A stretch of 5,586 nt of DNA from Flavobacteriales bacterium (GTDB taxonomy: Bacteria > Bacteroidota > Bacteroidia > Flavobacteriales_E > Vicingaceae): the NCBI GenBank assembly GCA_003487525.1, contig DNDT01000376.1, positions 1 through 5,586 on the forward strand, written 5' to 3'. Positions 1 to 5,586 of the stretch are shown in pieces. Position numbers and translations under genes: made by a program. Within the stretch, counting starts at the first letter, position 1. The number at the start of each line of letters is the position of its first letter. The notes beneath the pieces are model-generated. The model was not told the DNA's origin. It saw nothing but the letters and a program-made list of their open reading frames with translations, and did no database searches.

Positions 1-160
1 TGGGATTAAATATTGTTAATTCTTATAGGGGCCTGCGCATCCCAATAGAATAATAATGCATTGAAAAAGAATGATATAGACAGATACGGAAAGAAATTTT
101 TTAAAGAATGATATCCGCCGAAACCTTGTGTTGATTTGATCCCGACCTGCTTGTGAGTTC
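1..160. other. Intergenic or left-edge region with no defensible gene
   Basis: This AT-rich stretch lies downstream of the minus-strand operon. No frame contains an ATG-, GTG- or TTG-started gene of useful length. On the plus strand the frame beginning at base 3 is open from the window edge to tandem TAA TAA stops at 51-56 and encodes GLNIVNSYRGLRIPIE, which could be the last residues of a convergent gene or chance. On the minus strand a frame closing at TAA 18-16 encodes a hydrophobic stretch ending IIILLGCAGPYKN but has no usable start codon. I see no GC-rich hairpin followed by a T run, so no intrinsic terminator for the operon is called here. Confidence 0.5.
66..114 (+). repeat. 12-nt direct repeat AAAGAATGATAT
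   Basis: The 12-mer AAAGAATGATAT occurs at 66-77 and again at 103-114, 37 bases start to start, just downstream of the von Willebrand A gene. It is exact over 12 bases with no convincing extension. In AT-rich intergenic DNA this may be chance or a small local duplication; no function is proposed. Confidence 0.4.
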
Positions 161-1537
161 TTATTTTTTGACCTTGGACTGCAATTTAACCTCCGTTACA
201 AGAGACTCTTTAGCGTCATCGTAATTTTTTATGTGGATGTAATTGCCGTGACCTTCTTCGGCTATTTTCTTCATGTTCTTGACCGTCCATTTTTCATTTT
301 TAATCCCTATCACACTTATTTTGTATCCTTTTCTGGCTTGTTTTTGAATGGTACTGAGCATTCCCTTGTCTTGTTTTTCGAGGTTGAATGCCCCGTCTGT
401 CGAAATAAAGATTTGGTTGTTGCCACCTTTGATCGCATTTGACTCAAGAACCTGATAGGCTTTTTTAAGACCTTTTTGACCCGCAGTGTTGCCTTTTGCC
501 TCTAGGGATGTGATGACGTCAATAATCTCACTTTTGTTTGATGCAGGTGTGGAAACCAGGGCAACGGTGGCATTGGAAGAATACGTGACAATGGCCACCT
601 TGTCAATTGTCCTTAGCAGGTGGGTTAACTCTATCATGGAGGCTTTGAGTAAATTCAATTTCCCTTTTTGCTTCATGGAAACCGATACATCAATTAAGAA
701 TACAATGTTGTTTGGTCCGTATTCCTTGTCCGGAAATGAAGGGTTTTCCGCTGTCTCATCCTGAATTGCCATAGGTTCAACCTGAATCGCAGTTTCATCC
801 TGCAATTCAATGATTTCTGTCTCGTAAACATCTGCCGAATCTTCGGTTACCTGACTCAGGGTTCCTTCGGGGCCAAGTTCGATGACCAGATCTTTTACAT
901 TTTTATGAATGCTCAACTCAGACTCGAATCTCCCAAGGTTATCTGCCTTTACCACGATGTAATACTTGTCGGGGAAAAAATCAGACTCAACCGTTCCATT
1001 GGAACCGGTTAATGTTTTTCTGTAAATCATACCGTCCCATATGATTTCAATTCTGGCATTTGCAACCGGTTCGCGGTCAGATTTTTGCACGACATGAATT
1101 TTTAGGTCGAAGGTCTCGCCTATTTTCTTTTCGGTGCTCTCTTTAAATTCGGGGCTTTCAAGACGTTCATCAACATTAAATGTCAGGGCCTGTCCCTTTA
1201 CGGTCAATACGATTGGTTCATTGTTCGAACTCACGTATATCGGTATGTCCGTCTTGAATTCACCCTTTCTTTTTGGCGTGTATTTTATTCGGACCAATAC
1301 GGATGCGTCCGGCATTATTGTTTTGTCGGAGAATCGACAGGAAACCCCATAGGGCGTATCATACTTAATGATTTTTACCGGGGAACCTGAAATATTGGTG
1401 AACTTGAAATCAACGTATTTCGGATCTTCTTTTTTGACCTCGCCAAAATCATAAAAGGTCTTGTCTGTCACAATCTGACCTGCACCTGAGAATGCAGAAA
1501 AAAGGAACAGCAAAAGGAAGACGAGGTTACGATTCAT
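161..1537 (-). CDS. Exported DUF1573-like / von Willebrand factor A domain protein
   Basis: This 458-residue protein appears to be exported and to use a von Willebrand A (VWA) domain for metal-dependent protein binding. Residues 1-20 form a signal peptide (NRN, a hydrophobic core, then SGAG before Q21), so a periplasmic or surface location is likely. Residues 22-117 resemble a DUF1573/ASH-type immunoglobulin-like domain (FYDFGEV, FKFTN, KYTPKRKGEF, LTVKGQA). Residues 145-221 look like a carboxypeptidase-regulatory-like beta domain (REPVANARIEI, TGSNGTV). An acidic linker (222-275) with a short internal repeat leads to the VWA domain (276-448). All MIDAS residues are present: D283, S285 and S287 of DVSVSM, T351 in GNTAG and D381 in STDG. 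The sequence from 345 to 385 resembles the YfbK/TerF-like VWA group. It has no lipobox Cys and no T9SS C-terminal sorting domain. It is the last gene of the operon, starting 15 bases after GH3 at ATG 1537-1535. The domains are well supported; the binding partner and role are unknown. Confidence 0.9.
   Translation of the reverse strand: MNRNLVFLLLFLFSAFSGAGQIVTDKTFYDFGEVKKEDPKYVDFKFTNISGSPVKIIKYDTPYGVSCRFSDKTIMPDASVLVRIKYTPKRKGEFKTDIPIYVSSNNEPIVLTVKGQALTFNVDERLESPEFKESTEKKIGETFDLKIHVVQKSDREPVANARIEIIWDGMIYRKTLTGSNGTVESDFFPDKYYIVVKADNLGRFESELSIHKNVKDLVIELGPEGTLSQVTEDSADVYETEIIELQDETAIQVEPMAIQDETAENPSFPDKEYGPNNIVFLIDVSVSMKQKGKLNLLKASMIELTHLLRTIDKVAIVTYSSNATVALVSTPASNKSEIIDVITSLEAKGNTAGQKGLKKAYQVLESNAIKGGNNQIFISTDGAFNLEKQDKGMLSTIQKQARKGYKISVIGIKNEKWTVKNMKKIAEEGHGNYIHIKNYDDAKESLVTEVKLQSKVKK
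749..805 (-). repeat. Degenerate 13-codon tandem repeat in the VWA protein linker
   Basis: In the acidic linker of the VWA protein, LQDETA (residues 245-250) recurs as IQDETA (258-263), exactly 13 codons (39 bases) later. The DNA shares TCATCCTG at 756-763 and 795-802, with partial similarity on both sides. This looks like an old tandem duplication in a flexible linker, where length changes are usually tolerated. Confidence 0.5.
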
Positions 1538-1552
1538 TTTCAGTCTTATGGT

Positions 1553-3052
1553 CTATTGATCGATGGTATAATTTTCAAGTTCATCGGCCACGATCCGGTC
1601 ATTGGATAAACGGGGCAATTTATTTTGTCCTCCCAGTTTACCTATGGACTTCATGTATTCGTTGAAACCATTTTCGCGTATCATTTTTATTTCCAGCACC
1701 TTCAAAATATTGCCGACTCTTAAATCCCGGTAATATGAATTTCGATTCTGCATAAAGTTATCCAGAGAAGTTGAAATAACACCGAGGTCATGCCCTTCAT
1801 TTTTAAACTCGATGAACCACTGATGATGCGGAAGTTGATTTTCCTTAGCCACAACCAATGGAGCTACATGAAATTCGGATATTTCGAGATTAAATTCGTT
1901 CGAAATAAAATTCGCACCCGCTTCAACTTCTTCCGCAATCACATGCTCCCCGAAAGCCGATGTGAAATGTTTTATTCTTCCACTTACGACTATTCGATAA
2001 GGTGACAGGGACACAAACTTTACCGTGTCACCTATGTTATAGCTCCATAACCCGGCATTATTGGTCAGTATTATGGCGTAGTTAATATTCAGTTCAACAT
2101 CCCTTAGGGATATTCTATTCGGATTTTCATTGTGAATCTCATCCGTTCTGACGAATTCAAAAAAGATTCCGGAATTCACGTTTAACAACATCCCTTCGGT
2201 TTTCTGGCTATCCTGAAATGAAATGAACCCTTCTGACGCCGGGTAAACTTCGATGGAGTCTATCTTTTCCCCTATAATCTGGGCAATTTTGCTTTGATAT
2301 GGTTTGTAGTTCACGCCCCCATAGACCAAAAGTGAAAAATTCGGAAAGATGGACTTGATTTTATCCGAACCTGACTTTTCAATGAGTTTCTCGAAATACA
2401 TCAATACCCAGGGTGGAATTCCACTGATCAGTCTCATGTCTTCAGGTAAGGTTTCTTCAACAATGGCGTCAACCTTGTCTTCCCAATTTTCGATGGTGTT
2501 TACCTTAAACGAAGGCAATCGGTTTTTCTGTAGGTATTTGGGGACATGATGGGCCACAATTCCGGATAAACGGCCAATCGATATTCCGTTTTCTTTTTTT
2601 AGTTCGGGATTCCCCTGAAGAAAGATCATCTTGCCCTTGACAAAGGCACTTTTACCTGTTTCATTGATATAGCAGAGCAGGGCATTCCTCGCGCTGTTGA
2701 TATGATTGCCAATGGACGCCGAAGTTATGGGAATGTATTTGGATCCCGATGTGGTTCCGGACGTTTTGGACAGGTAAATGGGTTTTCCCTTCCAGAGAAT
2801 GTTCTCCTCTCCATTTCGCACCTTGTCGATGTACGATTTTAGCGCTTCATAATCCCGTACGGGAACCTTTGATTTATAGTCTTCATAGGATGAGATCGAA
2901 TTGAACGAATGATCCTTTCCAAATGAAGTGTTTGATGCCTGGCTCAACAATTCCAATAGTATTTTATGCTGCAGTTCAACAGCCTTCTTCTGATCGGAAT
3001 AGATGGATCTGGTTATGTAGAAAGCGAATAATTTAGATAGAAAGGATTTCAA
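1553..3052 (-). CDS. GH3 auxin-responsive promoter family protein (acyl-amido synthetase-like)
   Basis: This 499-residue protein is of the GH3 family, part of the acyl-adenylate-forming superfamily. Characterised plant members activate a carboxylic acid with ATP and join it to an amino acid; bacterial substrates are largely unknown. Visible family features are SFGKDHSF (43-50), the nucleotide-binding SKTSGTTSGSKYIP (95-108), YGGVNYKP (244-251), YPASEGF (270-276), YNIGDTVKF (338-346), SGRIKHFTSAFGEHV (357-371) and the C-terminal GKLGGQNKLPRL (471-482). Length is normal for bacterial members and no core motif is missing. There is no signal peptide, so it is probably cytoplasmic. The start is TTG at 3052-3050: the N-terminus from this codon aligns with what I know of the family, and the next Met is residue 142, inside the ATP-binding half. 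There is no Shine-Dalgarno site; the codon is in the same phase as the upstream M23 gene, three codons after its TAA, suggesting translational coupling. Family assignment is firm; the reaction is inferred. Confidence 0.93.
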   Translation of the reverse strand: MKSFLSKLFAFYITRSIYSDQKKAVELQHKILLELLSQASNTSFGKDHSFNSISSYEDYKSKVPVRDYEALKSYIDKVRNGEENILWKGKPIYLSKTSGTTSGSKYIPITSASIGNHINSARNALLCYINETGKSAFVKGKMIFLQGNPELKKENGISIGRLSGIVAHHVPKYLQKNRLPSFKVNTIENWEDKVDAIVEETLPEDMRLISGIPPWVLMYFEKLIEKSGSDKIKSIFPNFSLLVYGGVNYKPYQSKIAQIIGEKIDSIEVYPASEGFISFQDSQKTEGMLLNVNSGIFFEFVRTDEIHNENPNRISLRDVELNINYAIILTNNAGLWSYNIGDTVKFVSLSPYRIVVSGRIKHFTSAFGEHVIAEEVEAGANFISNEFNLEISEFHVAPLVVAKENQLPHHQWFIEFKNEGHDLGVISTSLDNFMQNRNSYYRDLRVGNILKVLEIKMIRENGFNEYMKSIGKLGGQNKLPRLSNDRIVADELENYTIDQ

Positions 3053-3061
3053 ATCGTCTTG

Positions 3062-3931
3062 TTAAAAAACCATGTATACCGATGGATCAATGGGATTTCC
3101 GTTAAACCATAGTTCAAAATGCAGATGAGGACCCGTGGTCAATTCTCCTGAATTTCCAATGATGGCGATGGCTTCTCCCGCCTTAACATAATCACCTGAT
3201 TTTTTAAGCAGGACCGCGTTGTGCTTGTAAACCGAAATAAGATTATTCGCGTGTTGAACCTGAATGACAAATCCTGTCTCCACCGTCCATTCTGCAAAGA
3301 TCACCGTTCCGTCAAGGCAAGATTTAATGGCTTCATTTTCGGGAGCGACAATGTCAACTCCGAAATGTTCTTTTTCAAGATCGAATTCGTTAGTCACCGT
3401 GCCGCTTAACGGGCTGAAGAATGTAAAATTTCGAATGCCAAACTTTCCCGGTGATGCGTCAACCGCATTTGATATGTTAAATTGATCTTCACTCTCAACG
3501 TAAGCCCTGAGCAAGGAATCTTCGGTCGTTTTTTTGTAATTGATTTTATTGTAATCTCTGGAAGAATCGATATCGGCATTTTCGATGGACGGAATGGGTT
3601 TTCCACTTAAAATCAAACCAAGATTATCCAGATAACGCTGTTTGTATTCGAGTTGTCTTTCGATGGAATCGGATTTAAACGCAATGCTGATTACGTCCGA
3701 GCGCAGATCCACATCCGTATATCCCGGAATGTATTCCCGAATCGGGGTAAAAACAATAATCAATGCAACGGACAAAATGAGAAAAAGGGCAAATGAACCG
3801 ATAATGGTAAATAGATTCAACGGTGATAACCGAAGTGAGACTTTTTCTTCAAACGTACTGTCATTAAGGATTACAAGACGGTATTTGTTCCTAAGTCTCT
3901 TGTACAGCTTTTTCTTGCCTGTGTCAACCAT
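3062..3931 (-). CDS. Membrane-anchored M23 family metallopeptidase
   Basis: This 289-residue protein is a LytM/M23 zinc peptidase, a family that cuts peptide cross-links in peptidoglycan. A basic cytoplasmic tail (1-36, with KKKLYKRLRNKYR) precedes one membrane helix at about 39-62, placing the rest in the periplasm. A short charged helical part (about 85-110) and a linker lead to the catalytic domain from about 172. The full active-site set is visible: H189 and D193 (HFGVD), H237 (VYKHN), and H269 and H271 (GPHLHFE), so it should be an active enzyme rather than a degenerate LytM regulator. It ends in the typical NGNPIDPSVYM. The start is ATG 3931-3929 with AAAGG six bases upstream. It is the first gene of the operon and is divergent from porW/sprE. 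Its N-terminus (RLVILNDSTFEEK) and size match a Bacteroidota-specific subfamily as I remember it. The actual substrate bond and any cell-division or secretion role are not shown by the sequence. Confidence 0.95.
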   Translation of the reverse strand: MVDTGKKKLYKRLRNKYRLVILNDSTFEEKVSLRLSPLNLFTIIGSFALFLILSVALIIVFTPIREYIPGYTDVDLRSDVISIAFKSDSIERQLEYKQRYLDNLGLILSGKPIPSIENADIDSSRDYNKINYKKTTEDSLLRAYVESEDQFNISNAVDASPGKFGIRNFTFFSPLSGTVTNEFDLEKEHFGVDIVAPENEAIKSCLDGTVIFAEWTVETGFVIQVQHANNLISVYKHNAVLLKKSGDYVKAGEAIAIIGNSGELTTGPHLHFELWFNGNPIDPSVYMVF

Positions 3932-3937
3932 GTTTTA

Positions 3938-3942
3938 CCTTT
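3938..3942 (-). promoter_or_regulatory. Ribosome binding site of the M23 peptidase gene
   Basis: On the minus strand AAAGG lies six bases before ATG 3931-3929, a purine-rich site at suitable spacing that supports this start over any internal one. Confidence 0.5.
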
Positions 3943-4059
3943 ATGCAAATATCACAAAATATCGGGCTCTTTAATGCTTAGAGGCAGTGGTTGATGCTAA
4001 TTTGGTATTTTAGCCCCTTGTAAAATATCCGACCAGGTAATGAGTTAGGATAGTTGCAG

Positions 4060-4065
4060 AAGGAG
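4060..4065 (+). promoter_or_regulatory. Ribosome binding site deciding the GTG start of porW/sprE
   Basis: AAGGAG at 4060-4065 lies ten bases before GTG 4076-4078. It decides the start, because the frame has no ATG before codon 87 and an in-frame TAG at 4046-4048 closes it upstream. A strong Shine-Dalgarno sequence is less common in Bacteroidota and may compensate for the non-ATG start. Confidence 0.65.
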
Positions 4066-4075
4066 ACTCTTCAAA

Positions 4076-5586
4076 GTGAAATTATACGTAAGGTTTTTCT
4101 TTTTATTGGTCATAGCAACCGGACTGTTAAATTCCTGTTCCAGGAAAAAAAGTGCGTTCTCCCATCGTGCCTATCACAATACCACCTCTCACTACAACTA
4201 TTATTTTAATGCGCGTGAGTTGGTCAGGGCCTATGAAACTTCGGTTGAGAATTCACGCATTGACGATTACAACTATATCTTGCCAATATTTATTTATGGA
4301 AGCGAAGAACAGGCAGCCGGTGCCTATGCCGATATGGAGGAGGTCATCAAGAAATGTTCGAAACTCATTGACAGGCATTCGATTTATCTTAAAAATGAAG
4401 AGTACAATCGCTGGATAGATCAGGCGTATTTGCTTGTTGGCAGGGCGCGGTTTCACAAAAGGGAATATTTCGGCGCGATCGAAATATACGAATACATCAT
4501 TCGTGCTTTTAAAGACAAGTCCTCCTATTATGAAGCGACAATCTGGAATGCGCGTTCACTGATGCAAATGGAAGATTATCGGGGAGCCGAAGAAATTCTT
4601 GAATCCATAAAGGAATCGACCATTTCCCAGGAACACAAAAGTGAATATTACGCGCTTTATGCGGACCTGGAGATTAAACAAGGAAATCTGGAAAACAGCA
4701 TTCCTTTTCTGCGTTCAGCCATCGAGTTTGCGCCTTCAATAAAACTCAAAAGAAGGTATTCGTTCATACTTGCGCAGATATACCACGAAAAGAAAGATTA
4801 CGCCAATGCCACGACCTATTACGGAAAAGTATTAAAAATGAGACCTGATTACAGAATGGCCTTTAATGCCAAGCTAAATCAGGCAAGGTCCTATGATGTT
4901 TCGGCTGACAACAGTGACGAGATAAAGAAACGCTTAAACCGCATGTTAAAAGACAAGAAAAATCTGGAATTCAGGGACCAGATTTACTTTGCCTTGGCAG
5001 AGATGGCATTTCGAGAAGATGACGAACCACTGGGCCTCGAATACCTGAAGAAAAGCGCGGCTACGAGTATTAGCAACAACAAGGTGAAATCGGAAGCCTA
5101 TATGTTGTTAGGCAATATTTATTTTGACAAACCAAAATACATTCAGGCTCACGCATACTTTGATTCATGTCTTGTCATTCTCCCGTCCAATCACCCGAAG
5201 TTCGAGGTAACCACCGACCGCAAAAAAAGCCTGGACGATTTGGTTCTTAACTTGCTTACCATACTTCGGGAAGACAGTCTGCGCAAAATAGCCTCGATGA
5301 ATGAAAAAGAACGCGATAAAATGATTGAAGAAATGGTTCTGGCGGCCGAAAAACTCAAAGAAGACCGAAGAATACAATTGGAAAGAGGTTTTGCTCAAAG
5401 TTATGAACTTGCCAACAGGAGAGACGACGGAGGGTCAATCGGTCAATGGTATTTCTACAATCAGAGCAATAAAAGCTTCGGTGTATCGGAGTTTAAAAGT
5501 GCATGGGGGGAAAGACCATATGAAGATAACTGGAGGAGAAGAAACAAGAACACATTGATTGTGTTTTCGAATCCGGATGAAAAGAA
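4076..5586 (+). CDS. porW: Type IX secretion system lipoprotein PorW/SprE (3' end cut by window)
   Basis: The first 503 codons of a TPR lipoprotein of the PorW/SprE family run off the right edge with no stop. Known members (PorW in Porphyromonas, SprE in Flavobacterium) are needed for T9SS secretion and, where present, gliding motility; PorW is reported to link the PorK/N ring to the Sov/SprA translocon. The signal peptide (KLYVR, hydrophobic core, LLNSC) has its lipobox Cys at residue 21, so the protein is lipid-anchored and periplasm-facing. The family hallmark after the lipobox, HNTTSHYNYYFNARELV (34-50), is followed by DDYNYILPIF (63-72). TPR-like helix pairs occur near 114-147, 152-180, 189-220, 226-258, 300-330 and 338-371; a charged helical stretch spans about 400-437. 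A second family signature follows: WYFYN (458-462) and WGERPYEDNW (477-486). The start is GTG 4076 with AAGGAG upstream; later starts would remove the lipobox. The equivalent symbol in gliding species is sprE. The missing part probably holds the C-terminal region. Confidence 0.92.
   Translation, partial: MKLYVRFFFLLVIATGLLNSCSRKKSAFSHRAYHNTTSHYNYYFNARELVRAYETSVENSRIDDYNYILPIFIYGSEEQAAGAYADMEEVIKKCSKLIDRHSIYLKNEEYNRWIDQAYLLVGRARFHKREYFGAIEIYEYIIRAFKDKSSYYEATIWNARSLMQMEDYRGAEEILESIKESTISQEHKSEYYALYADLEIKQGNLENSIPFLRSAIEFAPSIKLKRRYSFILAQIYHEKKDYANATTYYGKVLKMRPDYRMAFNAKLNQARSYDVSADNSDEIKKRLNRMLKDKKNLEFRDQIYFALAEMAFREDDEPLGLEYLKKSAATSISNNKVKSEAYMLLGNIYFDKPKYIQAHAYFDSCLVILPSNHPKFEVTTDRKKSLDDLVLNLLTILREDSLRKIASMNEKERDKMIEEMVLAAEKLKEDRRIQLERGFAQSYELANRRDDGGSIGQWYFYNQSNKSFGVSEFKSAWGERPYEDNWRRRNKNTLIVFSNPDEK

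Larger units (their letters stand above)
161..3931 (-). other. Predicted three-gene operon: M23 peptidase, GH3 protein, VWA protein
   Basis: Three minus-strand genes follow one another with gaps of 9 bases (3053-3061) and 15 bases (1538-1552), too short for separate promoters. Transcription would start in the divergent region upstream of 3931 and end somewhere below 161. The GH3 and VWA genes lack an evident Shine-Dalgarno sequence, which fits translational coupling and also the weak use of Shine-Dalgarno sites common in Bacteroidota. The co-transcription is inferred from spacing and strand only. Confidence 0.75.
3932..4075. promoter_or_regulatory. Divergent intergenic region expected to hold both promoters
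   Basis: These 144 bases separate the minus-strand operon from the plus-strand porW/sprE gene, so both transcripts should begin here. Against the Bacteroidota consensus TAnnTTTG (-7) with TTG near -33, I find only near-matches with a one-base spacer: TAATTTG at 3998-4004 on plus and TATTTTG at 3961-3955 on minus. Neither has a TTG at the expected distance upstream. A 5-bp inverted repeat GCTAA (3996-4000) / TTAGC (4010-4014) and a repeated AAAATATC (3956-3963, 4022-4029) are too short to call an operator. The presence of promoters is inferred from gene layout; exact sites are not resolved. Confidence 0.4.

Noticed and set aside
1..44. TGGGAT (1-6) and ATCCCA (39-44) as a terminator stem
   Set aside because: The six-base arms are 32 bases apart with no T run after either arm, so it does not look like an intrinsic terminator.
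486..764. 92-codon plus-strand open frame
   Set aside because: It lies wholly antisense to the VWA domain, whose MIDAS residues are intact on the minus strand, and its translation shows no domain or family pattern.
161..1537. VWA protein as a T9SS cargo
   Set aside because: The C-terminus ends directly after the VWA domain in KLQSKVKK, with no recognisable type A or type B sorting domain.
3642..3974. 110-codon plus-strand open frame across the start of the M23 gene
   Set aside because: It is antisense to the well-supported M23 N-terminus and membrane helix, and its hydrophobic parts mirror that helix. No independent family signal is seen.
3996..4014. GCTAA/TTAGC inverted repeat as a regulator binding site
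   Set aside because: The arms are only five bases long in AT-rich DNA; this is expected by chance and no regulator gene is nearby.
4152..4418. 88-codon plus-strand frame inside porW/sprE
   Set aside because: It is out of frame with a clearly coding TPR lipoprotein, and its Thr/Ile/Pro-rich start is a shifted reading of the HNTTSHYNYY region.
5165..5398. 77-codon minus-strand frame antisense to porW/sprE
   Set aside because: Phe-rich translation is what antisense reading of Lys/Glu-rich helical codons gives; no start context or homology is recognised.
5325..5558. 77-codon plus-strand frame near the right edge
   Set aside because: It is a shifted frame within porW/sprE, where the conserved WYFYN and WGERPYEDNW signatures show the true frame.

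Overview
The window most resembles the chromosome of a Bacteroidota bacterium, probably a flavobacterium-like member. The strongest evidence is a divergent gene for a PorW/SprE-type lipoprotein, a component of the type IX secretion system (T9SS), which is restricted to the Bacteroidetes-Chlorobi-Fibrobacteres group. The membrane-anchored M23 peptidase and the bacterial GH3-family protein also read like Bacteroidota versions of their families. I cannot name a genus. I see no mobile element, CRISPR array, rRNA or tRNA gene, and no sign of recent transfer.

Layout: positions 1-160 hold no gene I can defend; they carry only a 12-nt direct repeat and two short, doubtful reading-frame remnants. From 3931 down to 161, three genes lie on the minus strand with gaps of only 9 and 15 bases, so they very likely form one operon in the order M23 metallopeptidase (3931-3062), GH3-family acyl-amido synthetase-like protein (3052-1553) and secreted DUF1573-like/von Willebrand A protein (1537-161). 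A 144-base divergent intergenic region (3932-4075) separates this operon from the plus-strand porW/sprE gene. That gene starts at a GTG at 4076 behind a clear Shine-Dalgarno sequence and is still open at the right edge, so only its first 503 codons are present.

Three of the four products are predicted to sit in or beyond the inner membrane: a peptidoglycan hydrolase anchored by one membrane helix, an exported von Willebrand A protein with a complete metal-binding MIDAS site, and a TPR lipoprotein of the T9SS. The GH3 protein is a predicted cytoplasmic ATP-dependent acyl-activating enzyme of unknown substrate. A common theme of cell-envelope or secretion-machine function is reasonable but is inferred from context. 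The points most worth a second look are the modular architecture of the von Willebrand A protein, the unusual junction between the M23 and GH3 genes (same reading phase, one TAA, TTG start, no Shine-Dalgarno), and the unexplained place of a GH3 enzyme in an envelope operon.
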